64,000 nucleotides of DNA from Mesorhizobium sp. M4B.F.Ca.ET.203.01.1.1 (GTDB lineage Bacteria > Pseudomonadota > Alphaproteobacteria > Rhizobiales > Rhizobiaceae). Shown piece after piece: positions 1-9,752 of the stretch (the first letter of the stretch is position 1; each line of letters begins with the position of its first letter). The translations under genes were made by a program, and so were the position numbers. The notes under the pieces are model-generated. The model worked only from the letters and a program-made list of their open reading frames with translations, had not been told where the DNA came from and searched no databases. Location: contig NZ_SRUO01000003.1 of NCBI RefSeq assembly GCF_004791025.1, positions 310,001 through 374,000 on the forward strand, in the 5' to 3' direction.

Positions 1-1356
1 CAGGCCGGCGAAGCGGAAGTCGAGGCCGCGGTGGCCGCCGCGCACAAGGCCTTCGAGACCGGCCCATGGCCGCGCATGAAGGCGTCCGAGCGCGCTGCCA
101 TCCTGCTCAAGGCGGCCGACCTGATCGAGGTCCGACTGGAAGAGATCGCCAGGCTCGACGCGCTGGAGTCCGGCAAGCCGATCGCCCAGGCGCGCGGCGA
201 GATCGGCGGCGCCGTCGACATCTGGCGCTATGCCGCCTCGCTCTCCCGCGCGCTGCATGGCGAGAGCTATGCCAATCTCGGAGACGCGATGCTCGGCGTC
301 GTGCTGCGCGAGCCGATCGGCGTCGTCTCGATCATCACGCCGTGGAATTTCCCCTTCCTGATCGTCAGCCAGAAACTGCCCTTCGCGCTGGCCGCCGGCT
401 GCACGGCGGTGGTCAAGCCGAGCGAGATGACCTCGGCCTCGACCTTCGTGCTCGGCGACATCCTGCTCGAAGCAGGCCTCCCCGCCGGCGTAGTCAACAT
501 CCTCGCCGGCTTGGGCGGCGATGTCGGCGCGCCGATGGTCAGCCATCCGCTGGTCGAGATGGTGTCCTTCACCGGCTCGACCCGGGTCGGCAAGATGACC
601 ATGGCTGCCGCCTCGAATTCCCTGAAAAAGGTGTCGATGGAACTCGGCGGCAAGAATGGCCAGATCGTCTTCCCCGACGCCGATCTCGAAGCCGCCGCCG
701 ACGCCGCGGTGTTCGGCGGCTTCTTCAATGCCGGCGAATGCTGCAATGCCGGCAGCCGGCTGATCGTGCATGAAGCGATCGCCGACGACTTCCTCGCCGC
801 CGTCAAGGCGCTGACCGCAAGGGTGACGGTCGGCGATCCGCTCGACGATCGCACCAAGGTCGGCGCCATGATCTCCACCGACCATCTGGCCAAGGTAGCC
901 GGCTATGTGACGGCTGCGGCCGGCGACGGCGGCGCCGTCTATGCCGGCGGCCGCCAGCTCGCGTCAAACGCCGGCCAGTATCTCGATCCGACCATCATCC
1001 GCGGCGTCACCGAGGATATGGCCGTCGCGCGCGAAGAAGTGTTCGGCCCGGTGCTTTCCGTGCTGACTTTTGAATCGATTGAAAGGGCATTGCACATCGC
1101 CAACAACACGCCCTATGGTCTGTCTGCGGGTGTGTGGAGCGCCAGCATCGACACCTGCATGTCGGTGGCGCGGAGTGTGCGTTCGGGGACGGTTTGGGTG
1201 AACACGTTCATGGAAGGTTACCCCGAGCTGCCGTTCGGAGGCTACAAACAGTCCGGTCTCGGACGTGAACTCGGCAAGCGCGCTGTCGAGGACTATACAG
1301 AGGAAAAGACAATCCAGTTTCATCGCGGCCAGCGCACCGGTTGGTGGGTCGGCTGA
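1..1356 (+). CDS. NAD(P)-dependent aldehyde dehydrogenase, 5' end missing
   Basis: Oxidises an aldehyde to its acid with NAD(P)+ in the cytoplasm. The reading frame is open from base 1, so the true start lies upstream. About 451 residues are visible against a usual 480-500. The coenzyme-site motif TPWNFPF, the general-base region ELGGKNGQ (about 640-665) and the catalytic-cysteine segment [12 protein letters not shown] (from about 721) are all present, as is the C-terminal [13 protein letters not shown]. It lies 58 bases before a sugar-type ABC importer and is probably its catabolic partner. It resembles the betaine-aldehyde and semialdehyde dehydrogenase branch, but the substrate cannot be told from sequence. 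The family is secure. Confidence 0.9.
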   Translation, partial: QAGEAEVEAAVAAAHKAFETGPWPRMKASERAAILLKAADLIEVRLEEIARLDALESGKPIAQARGEIGGAVDIWRYAASLSRALHGESYANLGDAMLGVVLREPIGVVSIITPWNFPFLIVSQKLPFALAAGCTAVVKPSEMTSASTFVLGDILLEAGLPAGVVNILAGLGGDVGAPMVSHPLVEMVSFTGSTRVGKMTMAAASNSLKKVSMELGGKNGQIVFPDADLEAAADAAVFGGFFNAGECCNAGSRLIVHEAIADDFLAAVKALTARVTVGDPLDDRTKVGAMISTDHLAKVAGYVTAAAGDGGAVYAGGRQLASNAGQYLDPTIIRGVTEDMAVAREEVFGPVLSVLTFESIERALHIANNTPYGLSAGVWSASIDTCMSVARSVRSGTVWVNTFMEGYPELPFGGYKQSGLGRELGKRAVEDYTEEKTIQFHRGQRTGWWVG

Positions 1357-1414
1357 GTTGGGAGACCCCGGCGGACATCCGTCGGTTATGTGCATGCAAC
1401 AAGGGAGGAACTAC

Positions 1415-2668
1415 ATGTTGCGCAAACTGCTTATCGGAACGGCTCTTGCGTCGACCTTTGCGTTTTCGGCGCATGCCGCCGACGTCAAGGAAGTGCAGAT
1501 GCTGCATTGGTGGACGTCGGGCGGCGAAGCGGCTGCTCTGAACGTCCTCAAGGAGGATCTGTCCAAGGAAGGCTATGCCTGGAAGGACGTGCCGGTGGCT
1601 GGCGGCGGCGGCGACGCCGCGATGACGGCGCTGAAGGCGATGGTCGCGGCCGGCAACTACCCGACCGCCTCTCAGATGCTCGGCTACACCGTGCTCGACT
1701 ATGCCGCCGCCGGCGTCATGGGCGACCTGACCGAGACGGCGAAGAAGGAAGGCTGGGACAAGTCGGTTCCGGCGGCCCTGCAGAAGTTCTCGGTCTATGA
1801 CGGCAAGTGGGTCGCGGCTCCGGTCAACGTCCACTCGGTCAACTGGCTGTGGATCAACAAGGCGGTGATGGACAAGATCGGCGGCGCCGAGCCGAAGACC
1901 TTCGACGACTTCGTCGCCTTGCTCGACAAGGCCAAGGCCGCGGGCGTCATCCCGCTCGCGCTCGGCGGTCAGAACTGGCAGGAAGCTACGATGTTCGACT
2001 CCGTCGTGCTGTCGACCGGCGGCCCGGAATTCTACAAGAAGGCCTTCAACGACCTCGACGAGGAATCGCTGAAGTCCGACACGATGAAGAAGTCGTTCGA
2101 CAACCTCGCCAAGCTGGTCACCTATGTCGACCCGAACTTCTCGGGCCGCGACTGGAACCTCGCCACTGCCATGGTCATCAAGGGCGACGCGCTGGTTCAG
2201 GTCATGGGCGACTGGGCCAAGGGCGAGTTCCACGCCGCCAAGAAGACCCCGGGCACCGACTTCCTGTGCTATCGCTTCCCGGGCACCGACGGCTCGGTGA
2301 TCTACAACTCCGACATGTTCGGCATGTTCAACGTTCCGGACGACCGCAAGGCCGCCCAGGCAGCGCTTGCCACCGCCACGCTGTCGAAGAGCTTCCAGTC
2401 GGCCTTCAACGTCGTCAAGGGTTCGGTTCCGGCCCGCACCGACGTGCCTGACACCGACTTCGACGCTTGCGGCAAGAAGGGCATCGCCGACCTGAAGGCC
2501 GCCAACGAAGGCGGCACGCTGTTCGGCTCGCTGGCTCAGGGCTATGGCGCCCCGCCGGCCGTCGCCAACGCCTACAAGGACGTCGTCTCGAAGTTCGTCC
2601 ATGGCCAGATCAAGACCTCGGACGAGGCCGTGACCGAGCTTGTCAAGGCGATCGACGACGCCAAGTAA
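1415..2668 (+). CDS. Sugar ABC transporter substrate-binding protein (SBP_bac_1, GtsA-like)
   Basis: Periplasmic receptor of a carbohydrate ABC importer, 417 aa. An Sec signal peptide is visible at residues 1-22, ending in SAHA before ADVKEV. The opening LHWWTSGGE and the following VAGGGG are typical of the glucose/mannose-type (GtsA-like) binding proteins. The ATG at 1415 was chosen because AGGGAGG lies just upstream at 1402-1408 and the signal peptide begins at once; the frame is open further upstream but encodes nothing sensible. Two permeases and an ATPase follow. A strong GC-rich hairpin lies between this gene and the first permease, which may keep binding-protein expression higher. The exact sugar is not known. 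Confidence 0.9.
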   Translation: MLRKLLIGTALASTFAFSAHAADVKEVQMLHWWTSGGEAAALNVLKEDLSKEGYAWKDVPVAGGGGDAAMTALKAMVAAGNYPTASQMLGYTVLDYAAAGVMGDLTETAKKEGWDKSVPAALQKFSVYDGKWVAAPVNVHSVNWLWINKAVMDKIGGAEPKTFDDFVALLDKAKAAGVIPLALGGQNWQEATMFDSVVLSTGGPEFYKKAFNDLDEESLKSDTMKKSFDNLAKLVTYVDPNFSGRDWNLATAMVIKGDALVQVMGDWAKGEFHAAKKTPGTDFLCYRFPGTDGSVIYNSDMFGMFNVPDDRKAAQAALATATLSKSFQSAFNVVKGSVPARTDVPDTDFDACGKKGIADLKAANEGGTLFGSLAQGYGAPPAVANAYKDVVSKFVHGQIKTSDEAVTELVKAIDDAK

Positions 2669-2685
2669 GCGGCGCTCAAAACAAA

Positions 2686-2710
2686 TCTCCCCCGCCATGG
2701 GCGGGGGAGA
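2686..2710 (+). terminator. GC-rich hairpin between binding-protein and permease genes
   Basis: A perfect 11-bp inverted repeat (TCTCCCCCGCC and GGCGGGGGAGA) with the loop ATG begins 18 bases after the binding-protein stop codon. It has no T-run, so it is better read as an mRNA-stabilising or partial-termination element than as a full terminator. Such hairpins after binding-protein genes are common in ABC operons. The role is inferred. Confidence 0.55.
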
Positions 2711-2793
2711 CTTTCACCGAGGCAAGGTCCGGGATTGCCCGGGCTGGCGCGTCGCGCCGGCCGGCCCCCGACGAACCGGTACTGGATGAGCCG

Positions 2794-3753
2794 ATGAGCA
2801 CAGTAGCCGAAACCACTGCGAAGCTGACACCGGAGCACGACGCCCGCCCAGGTGCGTCCGTTCGCTCGCGGCTGCAGGATCTGCTGCCGAAGATCGTGCT
2901 GGCGCCGAGCTTCGCGGCGACGATCGTCTTCGTCTATGGCTTCATCCTGTGGACGATCTATTTGTCGTTCACCAACTCCAAGACCTTCCCGTCCTATGCC
3001 ATCACCGGTGCCCGCGCCTATCAGCGGCTGTGGCGCTGGACTTTCGAGAGCGATCCGCCCTCGAGCTGGTACACTTCGATCACCAACATGGGCATTTTCG
3101 GCTTCCTCTACATCTTCATCTGCCTGGCGCTCGGCCTGTTCCTGGCCATCCTGCTCGACCAGAAGATCCGCGGCGAAGGCATGCTCAGACCAATCTACCT
3201 CTACCCGATGGCGCTCTCCTTCATCGTCACCGGCGTCGCCTGGAAATGGTTCCTCGATCCCGGCCTCGGCCTCGAGCAGACGCTGCACCAGTGGGGCTGG
3301 ACGAGCTTCCATTTCGACTGGATCAAGAACAAGGATTTCGTCATCTACACGGTGGTGATTGCCGGTGTCTGGCAGGCCTCCGGCTTCATCATGGCGATGT
3401 TTCTGGCCGGCTTGCGCGGCATCGACGGTGAGATCATGAAGGCGGCGCAGATCGACGGCGCCACCACCTTCCAGCTCTACCGTCGCATCGTCATTCCGCT
3501 CTTGCGGCCGGTCTTCCTCTCGGCGTTCATCGTCCTCGCCCACCTCGCCATCAAGTCCTATGACCTTGTGGTGGCGCTGACCAGCGGCGGACCGGGCGGC
3601 TCGGCCTGGCTGCCGTCCAACTTCATGTACGAGTTCACCTTCAAGCGCAATGAGATGGCCGTCGGCTCGGCGAGCGCCGTGATCATGCTGATGACGCTGA
3701 CCGCGATCATCGTGCCATACCTCTATTCCGAGCTCAGGGAGAAGCCGCGATGA
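2794..3753 (+). CDS. Sugar ABC transporter permease 1 (MalF/UgpA family)
   Basis: Inner-membrane subunit, 319 aa, of the importer served by the binding protein at 1415. After a polar N-terminus of about 38 residues there are roughly six hydrophobic helices. The cytoplasmic EAA loop that contacts the ATPase is visible as EIMKAAQIDGATTFQLYRRI. The ATG at 2794 was taken as start; the frame is open much further upstream (to 2467), but that part overlaps the binding-protein gene and has no membrane character. The stop codon overlaps the next permease start by 4 bases (ATGA), so the two are translationally coupled. Confidence 0.88.
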   Translation: MSTVAETTAKLTPEHDARPGASVRSRLQDLLPKIVLAPSFAATIVFVYGFILWTIYLSFTNSKTFPSYAITGARAYQRLWRWTFESDPPSSWYTSITNMGIFGFLYIFICLALGLFLAILLDQKIRGEGMLRPIYLYPMALSFIVTGVAWKWFLDPGLGLEQTLHQWGWTSFHFDWIKNKDFVIYTVVIAGVWQASGFIMAMFLAGLRGIDGEIMKAAQIDGATTFQLYRRIVIPLLRPVFLSAFIVLAHLAIKSYDLVVALTSGGPGGSAWLPSNFMYEFTFKRNEMAVGSASAVIMLMTLTAIIVPYLYSELREKPR

Positions 3754-4694
3754 GCACTGTTGCCTCACCCGCCCGCCCGACCTCGAGCGGCATCAGCGGC
3801 AGGACGATCAACCGCATCGTCATCTACGGGCTGCTCGCGCTGTTCGCGATCTTCTACCTGATGCCGCTCTTCGTCATGCTGGTCACCTCGTTCAAGACAA
3901 TGGACGAGATCCAGAACGGCAACATGCTGGCGCTGCCGCAGGCGCCGACCTTCGACCCCTGGTGGAAGGCCTGGGGCGAGGCCTGCGTCGGTCTCACCTG
4001 CGCCGGCATCAAGGGCTACTTCTGGAACTCCATCAAGATGGTGGTGCCGGCGGTGCTGATCTCGACGCTGCTCGGCGCGCTCAACGGCTATGTGCTGACC
4101 AAATGGCGCTTCCGCGGCCACACGCTGGTCTTCGCGATGATGCTGTTTGCCTGCTTCATCCCGTTCCAGTCGGTGCTGCTGCCGATGGCGACGATCCTCG
4201 GCAGCATCGGCCGCTTCGGCGTCACCCTGCAGAACGCGACCGGGTTCAATTTCGGCCTCGGCAATTCGACGGTCAACCTCGTCTTCGTCCATGTCGTCTA
4301 CGGTCTCGGCTTCACCACGCTGTTCTTCCGCAATTACTACGAGGCCTTCCCGACCGAACTGATCAAGGCGGCGCAGGTCGACGGCGCGTCCTTCTTCCAG
4401 ATCTTCCGCCGCATCATGCTGCCGAATTCGATGCCGATCTTCGTCGTCACCGTGATCTACCAGTTCACCAACATCTGGAACGACTTCCTGTTCGCTTCCG
4501 CCTATGCCGGCACCGGCGACGTGATGCCGATGACGGTGGCGCTGAACAACGTCGTCAACACCTCGACCGGCGTCGTCGAATACAACGTCAACATGGCGGC
4601 GGCGATGATCGCCGCCCTCCCCACCCTTCTCGTCTACGTCGTCGCCGGCCGCTATTTCGTGCGCGGGCTGATGGCGGGCGCGGTCAAGGGCTGA
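3750..4694 (+). CDS. Sugar ABC transporter permease 2 (MalG/UgpE family)
   Basis: Second membrane subunit, 314 aa, forming a heterodimeric channel with the preceding permease. About six hydrophobic segments are visible, and the EAA loop reads ELIKAAQVDGASFFQIFRRI near residue 210. The gene starts inside the stop codon of permease 1 and is followed 25 bases later by the ATPase gene. The segment around residues 65-90 is longer than in the shortest MalG proteins, which fits the GtsC/glucose subgroup. Substrate specificity comes mainly from the binding protein and is not known. Confidence 0.9.
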   Translation: MSTVASPARPTSSGISGRTINRIVIYGLLALFAIFYLMPLFVMLVTSFKTMDEIQNGNMLALPQAPTFDPWWKAWGEACVGLTCAGIKGYFWNSIKMVVPAVLISTLLGALNGYVLTKWRFRGHTLVFAMMLFACFIPFQSVLLPMATILGSIGRFGVTLQNATGFNFGLGNSTVNLVFVHVVYGLGFTTLFFRNYYEAFPTELIKAAQVDGASFFQIFRRIMLPNSMPIFVVTVIYQFTNIWNDFLFASAYAGTGDVMPMTVALNNVVNTSTGVVEYNVNMAAAMIAALPTLLVYVVAGRYFVRGLMAGAVKG

Positions 4695-4719
4695 CCCTCT
4701 TTTTGCTTAAGGAACGACC

Positions 4720-5835
4720 ATGGCTTTTCTGGAAATTGATGGGCTGAAGAAGCGCTTCGGGAATGTCGAGATCCTGAAGGGCATCAATGTCGAGCTGGAG
4801 AAGGGCGGCTTCCTTGTGCTGGTCGGTCCGTCCGGCTGCGGCAAGTCCACGCTGCTCAACACCATCGCCGGGCTGGAAAACATCACCGAGGGCGAGATCC
4901 GCGTCGATGGGCGCGCGATCAACGATCTCCACCCGTCCAAGCGCGACATCGCCATGGTGTTCCAGAGCTACGCGCTCTATCCGAACATGACGGTCGCCGG
5001 GAACATCTCATTCGGCATGGAGATGCGCGGCGTGCCGGCCGAAGAGCGCCAGAAGGCGATCGACAAGGTGGCCAAGGTGCTGCAGATCGGCCACCTGCTG
5101 CAGCGCAAGCCGAGCCAGCTTTCCGGCGGCCAGCGCCAGCGTGTCGCCATGGGCCGGGCGCTGGTGCGCGACCCGAAACTGTTCTTGTTCGACGAGCCGC
5201 TCTCCAACCTCGACGCCAAGCTGCGCGTCGACATGCGCATCGAGATCAAGCGCCTGCACGCCAACACCGGCACGACGATCGTCTACGTCACCCATGACCA
5301 GATCGAGGCGATGACGCTGGCCACCAAAATCGCCGTGATGCGCGATGGCGAGGTGCAGCAGTTCGGCACGCCGGCCGAGATCTACAACAACCCGACCAAC
5401 ATCTTCGTCGCCGATTTCATGGGCTCGCCGGCCATGAACCTGGTGCCGGCGACGATCGGCGGCAATGGCAGTGGGCTGTCTGTGGTGCTGCAGCGCGACG
5501 GGCGCGAGCCGATCTCGCTGCCGCTCGCCGGGGCTACGCCCGGCTTGTCGGCCTTCCAGGGCAAGCCGGTCATCTTCGGCGTCCGTCCGGAGGCGCTGAC
5601 GGATCCGGAAGGCGCCGAACGCAACGCCTCCAGCATCGCCACTGCCGACTGCCACATCGAGGTGATCGAGCCGGCCGGTTCCGACACCTTCGCCGTCACC
5701 AATCTTGGCGGCAAGGCGGTGGTGGCGCGGCTGCGCGCCGATGCCAAGATCCAGCCAGGTACGGTGACGCCGCTCGCCTTCAACCTGACCAAGGCTGTGT
5801 TCTTCGATCCGGCGACCGAGAAGCGCATTCTCTGA
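4720..5835 (+). CDS. Sugar ABC transporter ATP-binding protein (MalK/UgpC family)
   Basis: Cytoplasmic ATPase, 371 aa, that powers the sugar importer. Walker A GPSGCGKST is at residues 36-44, the ABC signature LSGGQ at 134-138, Walker B LFLFDEP at 154-160 and the switch histidine at about 192. Beyond residue 235 comes the C-terminal TOBE/OB-fold domain typical of MalK/UgpC proteins, often a site of regulatory contacts. It is the fourth gene of the operon. An oxidoreductase gene starts only 5 bases after its stop, so transport and catabolism are probably co-transcribed. Confidence 0.93.
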   Translation: MAFLEIDGLKKRFGNVEILKGINVELEKGGFLVLVGPSGCGKSTLLNTIAGLENITEGEIRVDGRAINDLHPSKRDIAMVFQSYALYPNMTVAGNISFGMEMRGVPAEERQKAIDKVAKVLQIGHLLQRKPSQLSGGQRQRVAMGRALVRDPKLFLFDEPLSNLDAKLRVDMRIEIKRLHANTGTTIVYVTHDQIEAMTLATKIAVMRDGEVQQFGTPAEIYNNPTNIFVADFMGSPAMNLVPATIGGNGSGLSVVLQRDGREPISLPLAGATPGLSAFQGKPVIFGVRPEALTDPEGAERNASSIATADCHIEVIEPAGSDTFAVTNLGGKAVVARLRADAKIQPGTVTPLAFNLTKAVFFDPATEKRIL

Positions 5836-5840
5836 CCGCC

Positions 5841-7343
5841 ATGGCAAGCCCCGATATCGTCATCATCGGCTCCGGCATCGGCGGCGCCACGATCGCCTCC
5901 GGCTTAGCCGGCAGTGGCGCCTCGATCCTGATCCTGGAACGCGGCGAGCCGCTGCCGGCGACGCCGGAGACGCGTGACACCCGCGCCATCTTCGTCAACG
6001 GCCACTACCGGCCGAAGGAGATGTGGCGCGAGGCCGGCGGCGCAGCCTTCAATCCCGGCAACTACTACTATGTCGGCGGCAATTCGAAATTCTATGGCGC
6101 GGTGCTGATCCGCTACCGCAAGGAAGACTTTTCCGCCATGGAGCATTTCGGCGGCGTCTCGCCGGCCTGGCCGTTCTCCTATGAGGAGTTCGAGCCGTGG
6201 TATTCGAAGGCCGAACAGCTTTTTCGCGTGCGCGGCACACTGGGCGAAGACCCGACCGAGCCCTTCCATTCGATTCCTTACGCTTTCAAACCCGTGCCCG
6301 ACGAGGCGCCGATCGCGCGCGCCCGTGCCGAATTGAAGGGGCTCGGCCTGCATCCTGCATCGCTGCCGCTCGGCGTCGACATCGACGCCTGGCTGAAGGA
6401 CGGCAGCACAGGCTGGGATGCCTTTCCCAACACCGGCCAGGGCAAAGTCGATGCGCAGACCGGACCGCTGGCGGCGGCCCTTGCCGACCCGAACATCCGG
6501 CTCGAGACCGGTGCCCATGTCGACTATCTGGAGGCATCGCCGGATGGCAGGTCGATTGCCGCCATCCACTACACGCAGAAGGGCGCGCAAAAAACGCTCT
6601 CGCCGAAGCTGGTCATCCTCTCGGCCGGCGCCGTCAACTCCGCCGTGATCCTGCTGCGCTCGCCTTCCTCCGATGGAAAGGGTCTCGCCAACAGCTCAGA
6701 CCAGGTCGGCCGCAACTTCATGAACCACAATTCGAGCGCCATGCTGGCGATCGACCCGCGCCGCCGCAACGACGCCGTCTACCAGAAGACCTTGATGCTC
6801 AACGATTACTATCTGTCGGACGGCAACGGCGGCAAGCCGCTCGGCAATGTGCAGCTGCTCGGCAAGATCGACGGCAACATGCTGAGGGCCAATGTGAAGA
6901 CGGTCCCAAAATTCGCGCTCGACTTCATGGCCGGCCACGCCGTCGACTGGTACCTGATGTGCGAGGACCTGCCCGATCCGGAGAGCCGCATCATGGTCGA
7001 CGGCAAGGACATCGTCATGCAGTGGCGGCGCTCCAACATGCAATCGCTGGAAGGCCTGACCAAGGTGATGCGCGAGAATTTCCGCGCCTGCGGCTATCCG
7101 ATCGTGCTGTCGCGTCCCTTCGACAAGCGCACGCCCTCGCACCAGTGCGGCACGGTGAGGATGGGCGACGATCCGGGCAGCTCGCCGCTCGACCCGTTCT
7201 GCCGCGCCTACGACCACCAGAACCTGTTTGTCGTCGACGGCGGCTTCCTGCCGACCTCGGCCGCGGTCAACCCGGCGCTGTCGATCGCGGCGCAGGCGCT
7301 GCGCGTGGCCGAGCACATCCGCAAGACGGAGCATGCCGCATGA
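5841..7343 (+). CDS. GMC-family FAD-dependent oxidoreductase
   Basis: A 500-aa flavoprotein of the glucose-methanol-choline family that oxidises an alcohol or sugar hydroxyl. The N-terminal FAD-binding Rossmann motif is IIGSGIGGATIASGLAGSG (residues 6-24). The C-terminal GMC_oxred_C part holds SHQCGTVRMG, with the catalytic-region histidine, and VVDGGFLPTSAAVNPALS. No signal peptide or Tat motif is seen, so it is probably cytoplasmic. It begins 5 bases after the transporter ATPase, and its stop overlaps the next SDR gene. It is divergent from the choline-dehydrogenase-like paralogue at 8114, so the two probably act on different intermediates. Substrate unknown. Confidence 0.87.
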   Translation: MASPDIVIIGSGIGGATIASGLAGSGASILILERGEPLPATPETRDTRAIFVNGHYRPKEMWREAGGAAFNPGNYYYVGGNSKFYGAVLIRYRKEDFSAMEHFGGVSPAWPFSYEEFEPWYSKAEQLFRVRGTLGEDPTEPFHSIPYAFKPVPDEAPIARARAELKGLGLHPASLPLGVDIDAWLKDGSTGWDAFPNTGQGKVDAQTGPLAAALADPNIRLETGAHVDYLEASPDGRSIAAIHYTQKGAQKTLSPKLVILSAGAVNSAVILLRSPSSDGKGLANSSDQVGRNFMNHNSSAMLAIDPRRRNDAVYQKTLMLNDYYLSDGNGGKPLGNVQLLGKIDGNMLRANVKTVPKFALDFMAGHAVDWYLMCEDLPDPESRIMVDGKDIVMQWRRSNMQSLEGLTKVMRENFRACGYPIVLSRPFDKRTPSHQCGTVRMGDDPGSSPLDPFCRAYDHQNLFVVDGGFLPTSAAVNPALSIAAQALRVAEHIRKTEHAA

Positions 7344-8101
7344 CCCGCCCGGCGGCCATCATCACGGGCGGCGCGCGGGGCATCGGACTGGCCTGCGCCG
7401 AGGCATTGGCCGATGCCGGCTTCGACATCCTGGTCGCCGACTTGGCCGACAAGCCTGCGGACGGACTTGCCAGGAATATCACCGCGCGCGGCGCGAAGTT
7501 CGCCTATGCAAGCTGCGACATCGCCGATCTCGTCGCCCACGCGGCGCTGGTTGATACTGCGATGGGCGCCTTCAGCCGCATCGATTGCCTGGTCAACAAT
7601 GCCGGCGTCGGCGCTGTCGTGCGCGGCGATCTGCTGGAGCTGAAGCCGGAGAATTTCGACCGCGCCCTCGGCATCAATCTGCGCGGCACCGTGTTCCTCA
7701 GCCAGGCCGTCGCCAAGGCCATGCTGGCGAAACCAAGCGATCAGGCGAAATCGATTATCACCATCACCTCGATCAGCGCCGAAGCGGCCTCGCCGGAACG
7801 CGCCGACTACTGCGTCTCGAAAGCCGGCCTGTCGATGTGGGTGAAAACCCTGGCGCTGCGACTCGCTGCCGAAGGGATCGGCGTGTTCGAGGTGCGGCCT
7901 GGCATCATCCGCACCGACATGACATCAGGCGTTGCCGCCAAATATGACGCGCTGATCGACGGCGGTCTGGTGCCAGCCAAACGCTGGGGCGAGGCATCGG
8001 ATATCGGCGCCGTGGTGGCCGCGCTTGCCAGCGGCAAGTTCGGCTTTTCGACCGGCTCGATCATCAATGTCGACGGTGCGCTCTCCATACCGCGGCTCTG
8101 A
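7340..8101 (+). CDS. Short-chain dehydrogenase/reductase (3-ketoacyl reductase-like)
   Basis: NAD(P)-dependent oxidoreductase, 253 aa. The cofactor motif TGGARGIG is near residue 9, NNAG near residue 90 and the catalytic pair YCVSKAG near 155, so all classical SDR landmarks are present. The start at 7340 overlaps the previous stop (ATGA). The same frame is open far upstream, but that part is antisense-like arginine-rich sequence over the GMC gene and was discarded. Its place between two GMC oxidoreductases suggests a further redox step on a sugar or polyol. Substrate unknown. Confidence 0.88.
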   Translation: MTRPAAIITGGARGIGLACAEALADAGFDILVADLADKPADGLARNITARGAKFAYASCDIADLVAHAALVDTAMGAFSRIDCLVNNAGVGAVVRGDLLELKPENFDRALGINLRGTVFLSQAVAKAMLAKPSDQAKSIITITSISAEAASPERADYCVSKAGLSMWVKTLALRLAAEGIGVFEVRPGIIRTDMTSGVAAKYDALIDGGLVPAKRWGEASDIGAVVAALASGKFGFSTGSIINVDGALSIPRL

Positions 8102-8113
8102 ACGGATGAGACA

Positions 8114-9742
8114 ATGACCGATTACATCATCGTTGGCGCCGGTCCCGCCGGCTGCGTTCTGGCCAACCGGCTGAGCGAGGATCCTTCGAATTCGGTGCTG
8201 CTGCTGGAAGCCGGCGGCAAGGACTGGCATCCGCTGATCCACATGCCGGCGGGCTTCGCCAAGATGACCAAGGGCATCGCCTCCTGGGGCTGGTCGACTG
8301 TGCCGCAGAAGCACATGAAGGACCGCGTCTTCTGGTACACGCAGGCCAAGGTGGTCGGCGGCGGCTCGTCGATCAACGCCCAGATTTACACGCGCGGCAA
8401 TGCCCGCGACTACGACGCGTGGGAGAAGGAAGAGGGCCTCGCCGGATGGGCCTATCGCGACGTGCTGCCCTATTTCAAGCGCGCCGAGAACAACCAGCGC
8501 TACGCCAACGACTTCCATGGCGACCAGGGGCCGCTCGGCGTCTCCAACCCGATCTCGCCGCTGCCGATCTGCGAAGCCTATTTCCGCGCCGGCCAGGAGA
8601 TGGGCATCCCCTTCAACCCGGACTTCAACGGCGCCAGCCAGGAGGGCGTCGGCTACTACCAGCTGACCCAGAAGGACGCGCGGCGCTCGTCCGCATCGGT
8701 CGCCTATCTGAAGCCGATCCGCGCCCGCAGGAACCTGAGCGTCAGGACAGACGTGCTGGTCACCCGCATCGTCGTCGAGAAGGGCCGCGCCGTTGGTGTC
8801 GAGGTCGTCGACAGGCCGGGCGGCGAAAAGACGATCCTGCGCGCCGGGCGCGAGGTGATCGTCTCCTCTGGCGCCATCGGTTCGCCCAAGCTTTTGATGC
8901 AGTCCGGCATCGGCCCGGCCGACCATCTGAGATCGGTCGGCGTGACGCCAGTCCACGACCTGCCGGGCGTCGGCTCCAACATGCAGGACCATCTCGACCT
9001 GTTCGTCATCGCCGAATGCACCGGCGATCACACCTACGACAACTACGCCAAGCTGCACCGCACGATGTGGGCCGGCCTGCAGTATCTGCTTTTGAAGAAA
9101 GGGCCGGTGGCCTCCAGCCTGTTCGAGACCGGCGGCTTCTGGTACGCCGACCCGACCGCCGCTTCGCCCGACATCCAATTCCACCTCGGCCTCGGCTCCG
9201 GCATCGAAGCCGGCGTCGAGAAGCTTAAGAACCCCGGCGTCACCCTGAACTCCGCCTTCCTGCGCCCACGCTCGCGCGGCACGGTGCGGCTGAAGAGCGC
9301 CGACCCGGCCGACCATCCGCTGATCGACCCGAACTACTGGTCCGATCCCTATGACCGCGACATGTCGATCAAGGGCCTCAGACTGGCGCGCGACATCATG
9401 CGGCAGAAGGCGCTTGCCCCTTACGTGCTGCGCGAGGTCCTGCCGGGCCCTGCCCTGCAGAGCGATGACGAACTGTTCGACTATGCCTGCCGCAGTTCCA
9501 AGACCGACCATCATCCGGTCGGCACCTGCCGCATGGGCCATGACGACATGGCCGTGGTGACGCCTGAACTCAAGCTGCGCGGCATCGAGGGACTGCGGGT
9601 CTGCGATGCATCGGTGATGCCGCGCGTCCCCTCCTCCAACACCAACGCGCCGACCATCATGGTCGGCGAAAAGGGCGCCGACCTGATCCTCGGCCGCGAG
9701 CCTTTGCCGCCGGCCGTTTTCTCCGGCAACCGCGCCGCTTGA
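8114..9742 (+). CDS. Choline dehydrogenase-like GMC oxidoreductase
   Basis: A 542-aa FAD enzyme close in length and layout to BetA and aliphatic alcohol dehydrogenases. The FAD motif YIIVGAGPAGCVLANRLSE starts at residue 4, and the GMC signature 1 region GGGSSINAQIYTRGN is at about 83-97. The C-terminal catalytic segment DHHPVGTCRMG is followed by CDASVMPRVPSSNTNAPT. It starts 12 bases after the SDR and ends 10 bases before the Dabb gene. No betB, betI or choline transporter is adjacent, so a role in glycine-betaine synthesis is not supported. An alcohol or polyol substrate is the better guess. Confidence 0.9.
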   Translation: MTDYIIVGAGPAGCVLANRLSEDPSNSVLLLEAGGKDWHPLIHMPAGFAKMTKGIASWGWSTVPQKHMKDRVFWYTQAKVVGGGSSINAQIYTRGNARDYDAWEKEEGLAGWAYRDVLPYFKRAENNQRYANDFHGDQGPLGVSNPISPLPICEAYFRAGQEMGIPFNPDFNGASQEGVGYYQLTQKDARRSSASVAYLKPIRARRNLSVRTDVLVTRIVVEKGRAVGVEVVDRPGGEKTILRAGREVIVSSGAIGSPKLLMQSGIGPADHLRSVGVTPVHDLPGVGSNMQDHLDLFVIAECTGDHTYDNYAKLHRTMWAGLQYLLLKKGPVASSLFETGGFWYADPTAASPDIQFHLGLGSGIEAGVEKLKNPGVTLNSAFLRPRSRGTVRLKSADPADHPLIDPNYWSDPYDRDMSIKGLRLARDIMRQKALAPYVLREVLPGPALQSDDELFDYACRSSKTDHHPVGTCRMGHDDMAVVTPELKLRGIEGLRVCDASVMPRVPSSNTNAPTIMVGEKGADLILGREPLPPAVFSGNRAA

Positions 9743-9752
9743 GGAGAGAGCC

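Noticed and set aside
5904..7334. Minus-strand frames within the GMC oxidoreductase gene (5904-6590, 6696-7334)
   Set aside because: They are antisense shadows with no motifs, and the plus strand carries a continuous GMC protein.
8114..9742. BetA for glycine-betaine synthesis
   Set aside because: No betB, betI, betC or choline transporter is adjacent, and the context is a sugar importer. The family similarity alone does not establish choline as substrate.
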